DNA of 64,000 nt from Silene conica. Taxonomy: Eukaryota > Streptophyta > Magnoliopsida > Caryophyllales > Caryophyllaceae. Below the pieces are notes generated by a model that did not search any database, was not told where the DNA came from, and worked only from the letters and a program-made list of their open reading frames with translations. This document shows, one piece after another, positions 48,601 to 60,117 of this stretch. The stretch spans positions 69,119,460 through 69,183,459 of the forward strand of contig CM055317.2 in the NCBI GenBank assembly GCA_029255685.2, read 5' to 3'. A program made the position numbers and the translations under genes. Numbering within the stretch: the stretch's first letter is position 1; the number at the start of each line of letters is the position of its first letter.

Positions 48601-49182
48601 ATTATTTTCAAGAATCATATCTCCGATATATGACGCAAAACCATCTACACATTTTTCAGCTAAGTTGAATTCACATTTTAAAGTGATCAACCTTGAAGCC
48701 GACTGTAGCAATGTCATACGACTTCCTACATAAAGAGGTTGTTCGGCATGTTTTAGCATTTGGAAAAAAGCTAATACATTAGGATTTGGAGATTCATCCA
48801 CCACCTCGGCGTTAAGAGCATCTTCCCTAATTTGATCAATGCTATCGCGTAACGCATCTTCTACCATATCCCTATAAGGATTGTCGGAGTGCATTGATGA
48901 GCTTCCCTCTTCCTCAATGGAGAATTTCTCTCCATGACACACCCAATCATAATAGTTATCACAAAACCCTCTCAAACCAAGGTGTTTCCGTACTTCTTGT
49001 TCAACTAAATACTTTGTATTCTTGCACTTAGAACATGGACACCTAATTTCTCTATTTCTAATGAATTCGTCTTGTTGCTTAACATAGTTAATGAATTCAT
49101 TAACACCAATTACGAAATCCTGCCTTATTTTTTTCATAGAATCCAACCTTTCATACATCCATTTTCTTTCTAATCTCTTCAT
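45666..49182 (-). pseudogene. TNPD-like CACTA transposase, disrupted
   Basis: Starts at ATG 49182 (MKRLERKWMYERLDSMKK). Domains in order: Transpos_assoc with the zinc-binding CPCSKCKNTK and HLGLRGFCDNYYDWVCHGE; Transposase_21 with ACSGGCMIFW, CRKCGTNRY, WHYENPRVSGTMSHPSDGEA and LGLCTDGFAPF; then LLIPGPHNPKKN; DUF4218 (47014-47526); and DUF4216 (46475-45666) with an acidic Glu/Asp tail. Introns join YPFER|FLNHLKKK (47.0/46.9 kb) and RNEV|LFENFIMRE (46.6/46.5 kb) in phase. Defects: TGA stops at 48117-48115 and 47562-47560, and a frameshift in an A8 run near 47056. The element can therefore no longer make full transposase. Confidence 0.85.
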
Positions 49183-49279
49183 AGTAAATCTACATATTTT
49201 AACAAACAATAACAACAACTAATTAACAACTACATATATAACAACAACAACTAGTTAACAACTATCTAGCTAATTAACA

Positions 49280-49375
49280 ACATCAACTAACAACAACAAC
49301 AACAACAACAACAACTACCAACACCAACACCAACACCAACACCAACACCAACACCAACACCAACACCAACCTGCA
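49280..49375. repeat. (CAA)n and (ACCAAC)n microsatellites in the transposase leader
   Basis: A run of CAA triplets at about 49289-49317, then eight or nine ACCAAC hexamers to 49371, lie between the palindrome and the transposase start. Confidence 0.85.
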
Positions 49376-49432
49376 AAAAAAAACAATTTGATATATTGGT
49401 CTGGGGTCCTTATCTCTCCAACCTAAACCCAT

Positions 49433-49641
49433 CTTTGAATCTTTCATACCATTAGTAAACACTCTTATATTTTCTTGATTGTAATGAGACAAAAATTGGG
49501 CAGCACTTCCCTATTGTTCTCCAAATACATTATATAGAATGTATTTGGAGAACAATAAGGAAGTGTTGCCCAATTTTTGTTTCATTACAATCAAGAAAAT
49601 ATAAGAGTGTTTACTACCTAAATGACATGAAAGATTCAAAG
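49433..49641. repeat. Near-perfect 209-bp palindrome upstream of the transposase
   Basis: Left arm from CTTTGAATCTTTCAT (49433), through TAAACACTCTTATATTTTCT and GGGCAGCACTTCC, to CCAAATACATT. The right arm is its inverted repeat, ending ATTCAAAG at 49641. The arms are about 100 bases and differ at only a few sites plus a 4-base gap. The loop near 49533 is under 10 bases. A transcript would form a long hairpin. Confidence 0.9.
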
Positions 49642-50309
49642 ACAGTCCCAAAACGGGGACTATTCAACAATTACACCTAATGTGTAATTATTGAACGGGT
49701 ACTATTCAAGAATATTCTAAACAAATCAACAACACTAACAATCAACAACAATGCAAATTTTATATAAAAAATCATTCGTCATAAACATCTTAACAACAAT
49801 ATGCGACGGATTTGGGACGAAATTAGCTACTAACCTAATATTACTAATCACCTAACAATACTAACTAAACTAATCAAATAACAATTAAACTAAACTAACT
49901 ATTCTTAATAACAATAAAAAACAATAATACGGAATTTGCGACGGAATTTTGCCTTAAACATAACTAATTAAGACGGTATATAAATAACGAAAGTTAGTAT
50001 ACATACATAAGGAGAAATGGAGAAGGAAGAAGGAAGTGGCGGCGGCAAGGTGGCGGCGGTGAGGTGGTGGCGGCGGTGAGGTGGCAGGGAGAAGAAAGGA
50101 GAAGGAGAGGAAGGAGGAGGAAGGAGGGAGAAGGAGGAAGGGTCGGCGGTGAGGTGGTGGCCGACGGCTGGGGGCGGCGGCGTGGTGGGGTGGTGGTGGT
50201 TGCACTTAGGGGTGGTGGTGGTTGCAATTGGGAGTCGCAAAATCGCGATTTAGGTTTTAGGTTTTAGTTTCTAAATTGATTTGGGGAAAAATGAAACCCG
50301 CGGGGTCTG
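49642..50309 (-). other. CACTA 5' region with a purine-rich G tract
   Basis: 49640-50000 is AT-rich with small hairpins and isolated GCGACGGA words. 50020-50265 is extremely G-rich on the plus strand (GGTGGCGGCGGTGAGGTGG repeated with GGAGAAGGAGG), possibly the 5' untranslated exon of the transposase gene. Frames through it give only Pro/Ser low-complexity peptides. Confidence 0.5.
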
Positions 50310-50655
50310 TATAATAAATTTTTGCGACGGAAATTTGCGACGGAATTTTCGTCGCAAATCTGGTCCAAGTCAAACTTGGACCAAATTTGCGACGGAAATT
50401 CCGTCGCAAATCTTGACTTTTGCGACGGAATTTTCGTCGCAAATCTGGTCAAACTTTGACCCTAGACCAAATTTTGGTCAAGTCTGGTCAATGTTTTGCG
50501 ACGGAATTTCCGTCGCAAAAGTCAACTTTCCCGCCATTTGACTTTCACTTCGCGGGTCTTGGAATTTTGGGTTCGTCGCAAAAAATATTTCCGTCCCAAA
50601 CACATTTTTGCGACGGAATTTCTGTCCGTCGCAAATAAAGCGTTTTTTTGTAGTG
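50310..50655. repeat. CACTA subterminal repeats, 5' side
   Basis: At least ten GCGACGGA/TCCGTCGC motifs, often inverted pairs such as TTTGCGACGGAAATTCCGTC, interleaved with GGTCAAGT and TTGACC words also found at the other end. The mirrored arrangement supports the assignment of both termini to one element. Confidence 0.85.
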
Positions 50656-50658
50656 ACT

Positions 50659-53217
50659 ACACCAATGAACACCCTTACCTCCTTTCCCATTCCCCCACCA
50701 AAATTGTGATATCAAAGAGTCTATCTTCGATGTCACACTTACCGGCATTCGAAATGCCGATAGAGAGTAAATAGATAGTGATGAAAGGATAGAGGAGATA
50801 AGTGTTAGCTTACCGGCAGTTGAAAGGAATTTATTTTGCCAAGAGTGACTTCGGCGACGAACCTTTTCGATAATTCTTGCTGTGAAATCTTTCTTTGATC
50901 TACCCACATCCAAAGGGGGACCCAAATACATTCTCATTTCACGTGGTTTTGTAATTTCCAAGATTTGTAAACAAGCCCTTGTATTTTCTAGTGTACAGTT
51001 GGGGCTAAATGTTATTGCAGTTTTATCATGGTTCAATTTTTGTCCAGCAAGAAGGCAATATGTGTTGAGAATATTTGAAACACCTTGGCAATGTATCGTA
51101 GTAGCTTGAGAGAAAATGATAAGGTCGTCTGCGAAAAGTAGATGCGAAATCCTAGTTGCCCCTCGAGCAATTTGTATACCCTTTACCGTAGACGAATTTT
51201 GAGCAGAGCAAAACATCTGTGATAATACTTCCGTACATAAAGCGAACAAGAAAGGTGATAAAGAGTCTCCTTGCCTTATTCCACACTTCGGAGTAAAGGT
51301 GGTTGTTGATTTTCTGTTAATAATAATATCATATGAAACTGTTGTAATACCTTCCATAATAACAGTGATTATATTTGTCGGAAAACCCATGTGTATGAGT
51401 GTTGCCTGAATAAAATTCCAACTTAGACGATCATATCCTTTACTCATATCAACTTTCATCCCAAATACTCCTATTTTTCCTGTTGTTTTTTTGTTTATGT
51501 AGTTGAAGATTTCATGCGTAATCAGGATATTATCAGTGATAGATCTTCCCGGAATGAACCCGTTTTGGAATTCCCCAACCAAAAACCCATGTAATTTTTA
51601 ACCCTATTAGCTATACATTTGGACATAATTCGCATGATAACATTGCATAGACTAATAGGTCTGTAATGTTCAACCTTTTCTGGTGCATGGATTTTTGGAA
51701 TAAGGATGATAGCCGTTCTATTAAATTTTTTAAGGACATGTCCTTCATTCAACATTCGTAGAAGGGCCTTCGTAACATCATCCTTGATAAACTTCCAAAA
51801 TTTCTGAAAGAAAATTCCTGTAATACCATCTGGTCCAGGTGATTTGTTAAGACCCATTTGAAAAACAGCTGACCGAATCTCTTGCTTTGTAAACGGTCTA
51901 CTTAATTTATCACGTTGATCAGGGTTTATCTTTCTCTGTAAATTGTTGAAAACATTTTGTGTTCTTTCCAGAAAAACATTAAAAGGTTCCTGAGTTGAGT
52001 TTGTTTCGAAAATACCTTGAAAGAAGTCGGCAAAACATCTAGCAATGGATGTATCATCAAAAACCCACGAACCATTCTGACATTGGATGCCCATAATCTT
52101 GTTCTGTCTTTGTGGTTTTTGAAGAAGTTAAAGAAATATTGGTACATGCATCTCCTTCAGCCAGCCATTTTAATTTAGCTCTTTGTTTCCAGAAAGTGGT
52201 AACTGCTTTGTTGAACTCAATAAATTTGGCATGGCTGTTCTCGTATGTAACTTCACTTGAACCATTAAAGATGTCCTCTAGATTATCAGACAGTTCATCG
52301 TCAAAATCCGACCACTGCCTATTCCATTCCTTTTTCTTGTTGATTGTCCATTTTTTCATGACTTCCTTAACCCTATGTAATTTAGAGCAGAGACGATAAG
52401 TTACAGACCCTATATCTCTCTTATTCCATTCATGTTGCAGCAGAGATGTAATTTCAGGATATTCTAAAGTCCATGATTCAATTTTGAAAGATCTGGATGT
52501 TTTGTGATTGTTATTATGTGTTTGCAAGATAAGTGGCGCATGATCAGAACATTGTATAGGTAGATGAGTAATACTTGTGTCTGGGAACGAGTCATACCAT
52601 TTTGCTGATACGAAGCCCTTATCTAGCCTTTCATAGACACGCGCACTTCCCTTTCTGTTGTTACACCATGTAAAACGAGGTCCTTGGAAAGGAATATCAA
52701 GTAAATTGTTTCTACATTTTCATGTCGTAAATGTCTGTGCTCCGTAGATAGTACCAGTTCTGCCCCCTAATTTGTCATCCAAGTATTCTACCTGATTGAA
52801 GTCCCCTATTAGGAGGAATTCTGCATCTAGGTTTGCGATTGACATTTCGATATCACTCCATACACTATTACGTAATTCTTTTGTAGGTTCACCATATACA
52901 AGACACAAAAACCAAACTAAGTGGGGGTTTTCATTAATTTTGAAAATGATGAGGTTTGGTGATGATGAAACAAGCTGCAAAAGTAGATGTGGTTTCCATC
53001 CCACCCAAAGACCACCTCTAGTACCCCTAGCATCGATACCAAAAGACGATGGAAAACCTAATTGTCCAAAAAGGATGTCCACCGTACTAGCCCTACATTT
53101 AGTTTCTGATAGAAAAAGTAAGTCTAAAGATGTAGTTATGACCAACGCTTTTATTTTAGTGATTACAGGAGCCAGCGGGTCATTAAGGCCTCTGCAATTC
53201 CAGGCTAGACACTTCAT
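50659..53217 (-). pseudogene. LINE ORF2, 5' part: endonuclease and reverse transcriptase
   Basis: Starts at ATG 53217 with MKCLAWNCRGLNDP, the APE-type endonuclease, followed by FLSETK, GGLWVGWK and LIGDFNQVE. A TGA at 52722-52720 interrupts it in the same frame. The reverse transcriptase follows: KSPGPDGITGIFFQKFWK, LIPKIHAPEKVEHYRPISLC, GEFQNGFIPGRSITDNI, CGIRQGDSLSPFLFALC and the catalytic LLFADDLIIF. Frameshifts lie near 52140, 52095 and 51590. It stops at GKGVHWCS, exactly at the CACTA insertion, and continues without loss at 43315. Confidence 0.88.
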
Positions 53218-53582
53218 TTAGCCTGAGGAGATTGATTATGGTCAATCTCCGCAAAACCTTTGTTGTTGTGATCCATGGAGCTGTCTGATGAGCTGGAAAG
53301 GATGATGATTTCGTCTTCATTAACTGCAACATGAAAAGATCCTTTCAATCCAGACGTAGAACCTTGAAACATCTTTTTAGAAGGGCTAGAAACAAACTGG
53401 AAGCTTTCCCAACATTACAAGTCGTCAGTGTTAAAGGACTGAGAACCAGGATCTGAGAATGCCTTTCTCTTCTTCAGCCTCTTCTGTTTGGAGCATTCAA
53501 CATCAGCATTAAACACAATCTCCTTCCCTTTCCCAAACATCTTCTGGTTTGAGCTCAAATCATCAGAATCTCGAAAGTCTCT

Positions 53583-55875
53583 CTAGTTTGAAGGGTGATG
53601 TGTAATTATATCCGTTGAAACTCGAGGAGGGACCTTTGGGATCACTGGTAGTGGTTGTTCAGCTTCATTTAAACCCAGGAGGTGTTCAATGTGCTCCAGA
53701 GCGTCATGGAATGTATCCGAATTCCCAGAAGATGAGTTGAAGGAACTCATTATAAAAGTAGAGGACGATGAGAAAATAGGCCATTCAGGTGTTGAAACTG
53801 GATATGAGTTATCTGACTCATTATCCTGTCCTTGGTTTTGGTCTTCAAAAAAATCTTCAGATCTGTTCACCCTGGTGTCCATAGGTTCATGAAGAATGAT
53901 AGGTAAGAAAGCCGGCATTTCAACATGTTGATTATACTCCCGTGCATCATTTTCCATGTTAATCCTATATGGATCACCTTCAACCCGATTTGAGATGGAA
54001 TTAAGAACAAAAGAAACCTCATCAAAGGGGTATTCAAATTCCCTTTGACCTCTAAAATGAGCACTAAAACGGATGCCCGGATCTTCCATTTGATTTTGAT
54101 TCCCATTATGAGGTTGATCCTCAATAACATGAGGAGAAGAGTTTGGTAAAATTTGAGGTACATAATTCTGATTATTAATACCTGTAGAAACTGTAGGGTT
54201 AACAGGATCAGTCATACCATGATGGTCTGCCTCCTCATTCAAGATCTGTTCATCCTCATGTGCCCTGATATTCCCAGGATTGTAAGATGGAACTCTCACA
54301 TTTGCATGGTTGTGGGTAGCTTCATAACCAGCATGCATCATCAGTTCAATGCCATCAGACTGAGGCCGTTGACCCTGAATAAAAACCATATATCTACCTG
54401 TCGATGAAAAAGTGATAATGTTACATTTCCATTTGCATGCAGGTAACTGTGATTCCCCCCATTAGAATGCATAATTTGTCCAACTTGACTGGTTTGATCT
54501 GTATCTAGATCAACCATAACAGTTCCATTCTCAGAGACTGCTATAAAGACTTCATTAACAGTTTCCAAGACTGCATTTACAGGTTCATTATTTGATTCTT
54601 GTTGCAAAACTTGAGCATGTAATTGTTCTTCACCATTAACCTCTGCCTGCAGCTGCTGATGGTTGTGTTGTCCCAAGGTTGGTTCATCAACTGTCACTTC
54701 AGCAGCATTTGGATTCAGATGATCAGGATTCTGAAGGTTGACATCCATAGGATCATCCATATTATTTTGTTCCTGCATGTGATGGTTAAAACCTTGCTGC
54801 ATGTATGGAGGTAGTAACTGTTCTGCTTCGAAGATAACAGGTCCAGCAAAAGGAAGAGCAGTCACAGCAAATTCCATACCAGGCTGAACACGTCCACCAT
54901 CCACGAGCCCCAAATCGAAGTCTATAACATACTCATCCAAGTAATCAGCGGGAACATATTCTCCTCTATGGTCCCCTAATCGAATCTTTGATGTAATATA
55001 ATGTGAAGTAGAAGGTAGTGCGCATAAATTTAAATTGAACATTGTATATTGGTACCTTGTTTGAAACACCACAAAACCCTTATCAATGGCCCTTTCAAGT
55101 GATGAGTTTAGAGTGGAGATGATATCCGAAACCTTGTCTGGACAGATTCCCTTTTTATGTCCGATTCTACCACACCTTGTACAAAACTTGAAGATTTCCT
55201 CATACTTACATTGTATCCAGATTAACTTATTGTTGTTGCATGCAAGGAAAAAACAAGGATTAAGGGGCTCTCCTAGTTTAATAGTGACCCTCATCCTTAA
55301 GTAGTCATGATCTGGTATGTTTTAAAGGGTTCAAAAGAAGTATCAGAACCAAAGAGCCTAGCTATAATTCCTGCCATATTCTGATTAAGATACTCAAAGG
55401 GCATTCCACAGACTCGCACCCAAACTCTTGCAGTAGGAAATGTGACACATCTCGATATCATTCCAGTTCTCCATTTACGCAGTACCATTAGAGCACCATC
55501 AATGACCAAAATGCTCCTCTCTAAAACTTCATGCAAGTCTTGCATGTCTTGAAAATGTAGAATGTAAATATCTCCCATCCTTTTTACATGCACTGGCTCT
55601 CTTGTGGCCCAGTGATCTTCGATCATTTGGTTAACTGAAGAAGCCCTGAGTAGGCGATAATTAACCAGAAATCCAAGAAGACAGTGACTCCAGTAGATTG
55701 TAGAATCATCCATGTTGTGAGGATGAGGTGAGACTACACAACCAGTTCTCAGAAATCTCCATTCGTTGATCAAGCCAGGTTCTTGGGAGACTGTCGCTCT
55801 GAAGTTTACATTGTGGCATAAAGCTTCAAGGGGTAGGATTTGGTCTTCAACGTAGAAGAAAGGGTGATTTCCCAT
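53583..55875 (-). pseudogene. LINE ORF1: DUF4283 and zinc knuckle, frameshifted
   Basis: Nucleic-acid-binding ORF1 of plant L1 elements. It starts at ATG 55875 (MGNHPFFYVEDQILPLEA). The DUF4283 core includes GDIYILHFQDMQDLHEVLE and ARVWVRVCGMPFEYLNQNMA. After a frameshift at about 55296, the CCHC knuckle CTRCGRIGHKKGIC follows at about 55150. A Gln/Asn-rich acidic linker runs to about 54385, where a second shift moves into the last frame, ending at 53583. Confidence 0.85.
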
Positions 55876-56222
55876 TTTTGTTGTTTGAACTTTTGAAAAT
55901 AGCCGTAAGAAAACCTAGATGGATAACATGTAGTGCATAGAAAGTTTAAAGTTTTGGAATTGTAAAGGTTTGTCAGAAATACAAATGATTATTTATGGAA
56001 AGGAAGAAATAAATGGAGTAAGGAAGGTTAAGTGGTTTTGCAGACAAAGGTTTAAATGTAAGGATCTTGGAAGTTGTAGCAGTAAAGTAGAATAAAGGAT
56101 AGGTGGTTAGAAAGGGGATATATGTTGGTTTTTGATAGAATAGAAAACGTTATAACTCCCACGGATGGAGAGAAAATCTCTTAGAGAGAGAGTTTTTTTT
56201 TTTAATAACTGTTTCCTTTTAA

Positions 56223-56354
56223 ATTGAAAGCACCAAATTTTGGTTTGGTTTTAAACACGGTGTAAAGTTTACATGAAATGATATGTAGATCGTTATATCA
56301 TTTAGGTATAGATTTAGAATCTCATACTTGTTTGCAGTTGTGTTCGTTCAATAA
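56223..56354. other. Host spacer between two LINE insertions
   Basis: About 130 bases of unassigned DNA lie between the 5' end of the first LINE (after its target duplication) and the poly(T) run of the second. Confidence 0.5.
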
Positions 56355-57650
56355 TTTTTTTTTTTTTTTGGAACCCGAAAACTATACGAAGGCCTACAAC
56401 ATACGCATAGCCAAAGTGGCTTGCTTATGCGCCAACCTATTTAACGATCTAGGAATATAACTAATACTAAGACAGTGAAAAAACGGAAATTACTCCCTAA
56501 TAACCGCTATAATGTCCTCCACTTGATGATGACGTTGCTCCAGGTCAAGCAGTTGTAAGATCCCGCTCATACAGTCCGAAAAAATCTCCACATGCCGCTC
56601 ATTATTCTGGACTGCCCACTGTAGTGCAAACTTTATCCCAAGAAGTTCTGCTTGAAGCGGCATAACCACCAACACCTTATTTCCACCTTCATGCCAGACC
56701 TTTCCCGCTTCATCTAACACCACCCATCCAACCCCTGCCTGGACAACACTCCGCCACCCAGCATCAACTTTAATATGCTTGCATACACATCCTTGTGTTT
56801 TTCCCACCAATCCAACCGGTCTAGATTCCCTTATCTTCCTTTTCTTCCCAGTACTACCACCTAACATACCTGACTCTTCCTCATCTTCCCCATTCGTACA
56901 ACCTCCCTCCCTGATGGCCTCAGCTTCAACAACTATTTGGACCAGCTTCCTGTACTCCCTGAAAAAACCTTCAACCGAAAAATCTTCCCTCTGAAACACC
57001 AGTCTATTCCTTATAATCCATACATTCCAAATAACAGCCACAAATTGAATCACCCGCTGAGTAGGGTCTTGGAGCATTGATAAGTAACTGATCCAATTTA
57101 CCAGCCAATCTCCCATACCCACGTTCATTAGCTGTTTTGAGCGAATACCCAAATCCGATGCACCCCATAACCGTTCAATGATAGGACAGTCCCTAAACAT
57201 ATGTTCCAACGTTTCCGTGGAATTTGAAACCCCACCCTTACAAAAACTACAATCCCATCCATTCTCAGGCCCAATTCCTCTTCTCATGAACTCCCACCCC
57301 ACAGGTAAGGAGTTAGCAATAATTTTCCAGACCAGAACCTTCCAAGTTTGAGGCACCCGTAATCTCCACAATTTAGATTTACAAAAATCCCTACCAATCC
57401 TCGAGATCCTATTGATATTAGAATTTGATGACTTGTTTAGAAACTCCTCCTCAAAAAGAATCCCGTACCCACTCTTAACTGTGAATTTTCCACTTGTCGT
57501 ATACGGCCACAAAATTCTATCCACCACCCTCCCTTTATCTAAGGGGATAGCTAAAATCTTATCTGTCGTATCTTTGTCAAACAGAAAAACCACCATCTCC
57601 CTATTCCATTCTCCCAATCATGAAATGATTGATAATACTAAAGCATAGAA
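56355..57650 (-). mobile_element. 5'-truncated LINE fragment, zf-RVT and RNase H
   Basis: The T run at 56355-56369 is the inverted poly(A). The frame 57617-56490 encodes ILWPYTTSGKFTVKSGYG, LWRLRVPQTWKVLVWKI, the zinc-finger-like CSFCKGGVSNSTETLEHMF, and an RNase H domain with DAGWRSVVQAGVGWVV, MPLQAELLGIKFAL and EIFSDCMSG. It is one open frame of about 375 codons and looks younger or less decayed than the neighbouring LINE. Reverse transcriptase and everything upstream are missing. No clear target duplication was found. Confidence 0.85.
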
Positions 57651-57689
57651 AGTGGAGTTTGAATCCCAATGACAGCCTAAGATGTTGAA

Positions 57690-57860
57690 ATGATATATCC
57701 GTTATGAGCTTACGACGGGTCGGATAGATCTCACTTGTGTAGATATGACAAGTCTAGGGAATCACACAATGTTTGTCTTTTCCTCCTTGCACGGATACTA
57801 TTTGACCTGTCATAAGCTTGTGAGTTGTGACGAATATGTTCGTCACAAATGAGAATTTGT
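57690..57860. mobile_element. Decayed MITE related to the 195-bp family
   Basis: TTATGAGCTTACGACGGGTC on the left faces GACCTGTCATAAGCTTGTGA on the right, and GTGACGAATATGTTCGTCAC follows. The GTCATAAGCTTGTGA and ACGACGGGT words match the 25487/27329 MITEs. Boundaries are not fixed. Confidence 0.45.
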
Positions 57861-60117
57861 CTTTCAAAATAGCTTGATCAAACATTTAAAACGACATTCC
57901 TAAGTAATATTTGGCTTTCAAATTAATTCAAGTTATTTACTTTTTTATCTTTCTATTTTACATTTTTATGGAATATTATCTAAACAAAAATTGATCAACA
58001 TATGTAAAATCTCCCGTTACATATAAACAAATAAACCACCGTTTTAACCTCAAATTTATTGTCAAACGATGCTAGAAGTTGATTCATGAAGACCATTTGC
58101 TAGTCAAGGTGGAGCATGTTTATAGAGAAGCTAATAGACTTGCTTGCTGATTTATTAGCTAATCATCATCATATATCATCCTATATTTTACTAATGTAAG
58201 AGTCAAACAAGCTGACTTGGCATCACAATTTTTTTCCAAACGCTTACGTGGCAGAAGATTAGAGCTATTAGAAACAGTTAAAGAAATATAAATAAAACAA
58301 GCTACATAAACAAAACCGTCGGGAATATTGTTTTCCATATTGGTTAGAAAAATTGCAGTTTTAAAATTTATGATTGCGAAAATCATGGAAAATCCCTAAA
58401 GTTCAGCTAATTATAAGCAATATTATGGAATGTAATTATGGATATAAAATCAAATATGCAGTAGCCAAATATGGAATATTTTATTAAACCGGCGGAATGA
58501 TATATGCGGTAGCCAAATATGGAATATTCTATTAATATTCCATTAATTTTGAATGAAATTGACGTGATTTCAGCAATCCTACTTCTGAATGAAATATGGA
58601 ATATTATATTAGCCCGACATAATGAAATATACAGTAGCCAAATATAATTTTAGATCCGTAAATATTCTTAGCAATTTTAGAATCACACGTATTTGGAACT
58701 TATAAAATATATGTCGTATTAATTTAATCTCGCTCGGTTTATATACTAATGTGTGCGCGGTGATATACTGGAGTGCATTTTCATTATAGTGTAACACGAT
58801 TTTCACACAACGCCAATTAATTTTAATACGAAAAAATATTTATTTAATATATTAAATGGGCGGTCCTCTAATAAAACTGGATTGTCTTAGTGTAAGACAG
58901 TTGCATACAATAAATGATGTTTAATATAGAACATCATTACTAAATTTAAGCAAATTTACGTTTTCAACTCAACTATCCATTTACTACTTAAGTTTCAACA
59001 GATTATTTACGTGTTGGTTTAATGTAGGATATGTAATATACAACTTTATTGTAAAATTATTTTACATATGTAAAAATGGTGCAATGGGTAACATCTTAAT
59101 TAACAAAATACAGTATATGATAACTCATGTATATCGACCTGTGTGATACATCATTTCGAGATAAATTTATCCATAAATAATTAATCTGTTTATATTTGAT
59201 ATTATTAACAACTACATTCATCTAAATTTCTAAAAACAAATCTCCGTAAATAATAAATTTCTTTATGTTTGATATTATTAACCTTATTCATCTAAAATAC
59301 TAAAAACAGACCCGTGAATTTCACGGGTTACAACCTAATGGAGTTTATTCTAGTAGTGTTACTATTTAGATGTACCTCTAAATGTTTTAAGTCCCGTCCT
59401 TAGGGAGAACATTTTTGGGATGGCTATTCCCGTCACTACTTAGATGTACCTCTAAATATTTTAAGTCTTGTCCTTAGGGAGAACATTTTTAAGATGACTA
59501 TTCCCCGTGAAATAGCCAATAGCTAACTTCGAGATTACGCCCCTCATTCGTACCAATATAAATAAATAAACAAATCAACAATCAACAATCTAATTTACAT
59601 AAAACCGTCTCACAAAAAACTTCCCCGACCCGCATAGAGTTGGTAAAAGCCGACCCGACTTGAGCAAACCGACCCGACCCATTCAAAACCCAACTCGATA
59701 CAACCTGATTATTGGGTGAACCGAAATCAAATTAACCCAACCCAACAACTAATAACAACCTTATTTTTTTCTAACCCGAACACGACCTAACTCAACCCCG
59801 TATTCAACCCGGGTAACCCAATGGCCATCACTACACCCCCTCAATGGCCTCAACAACCCACCAACCATTTTTGACTGAATTTGGTCCTAGTCATAGACGA
59901 TTGCCTTGAATTTCCAAACAATTTTGGTATCAAATATCACCAATTTTCTACTAAATATACAATTATTACTATTATCATTTCGGGTCAAATTCATCGCCCA
60001 ATAATAATCCAATTATATAATACTTATATAATTAACACTTAAGTACAAAATTACAAACCCATCACTTCAAATACCGAATCCAATTCCCAAATTATTCAGT
60101 CATAAAATACTACTACT
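57861..60117. other. Intergenic DNA upstream of TSA with small repeats
   Basis: No gene. GCAGTAGCCAAATATGGAAT or close variants occur near 58458, 58505 and 58632. A hairpin CCCGTGAATTTCACGGG lies at 59311-59327. An 80-base tandem duplication with AGATGTACCTCTAAAT and GTCCTTAGGGAGAACATTTT spans 59367-59510. 59625-59825 is rich in AACCCGACCC words. Weak TATATAA motifs near 60015-60030 may belong to the TSA promoter. Confidence 0.5.

Larger units (their letters stand above)
43319..50655 (-). mobile_element. CACTA (En/Spm) DNA transposon, 7337 bp, inside the LINE
   Basis: The ends are CACTACAAAAC at 43319 and TTTTTTTGTAGTG ending at 50655, with the 3-bp duplication ACT at 43316-43318 and 50656-50658, exactly the CACTA signature. 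Subterminal regions are packed with TTTGCGACGGA/TCCGTCGCAAA repeats. Internal genes, all on the minus strand: a TNPD-like transposase (49182-45666) that is broken, and a TNPA-like gene (45507-43894) that is open. A 209-bp palindrome lies upstream of the transposase. Confidence 0.93.
41697..56211 (-). mobile_element. L1-type LINE retrotransposon, minus strand, split by a CACTA element
   Basis: Target duplication TTTCCTTTTAA at 41686-41696 and 56212-56222. The 3' poly(A) shows as a T run at 41697-41712, and the 5' leader at 56.2 kb is CTCTCT-rich on the minus strand. Removing the CACTA insertion (43319-50655 plus its 3-bp duplication) leaves about 7.2 kb, a full-length plant L1. ORF1 carries DUF4283 and a CCHC knuckle; ORF2 carries endonuclease, reverse transcriptase, zf-RVT and RNase H. 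Several frameshifts and a TGA stop show that it is dead. Confidence 0.9.

Noticed and set aside
49954-50267. Pro/Ser- and Gly/Arg-rich ORFs of 60-90 codons on both strands
   Set aside because: All frames are open through the G-rich low-complexity tract, which is a composition effect rather than coding evidence.
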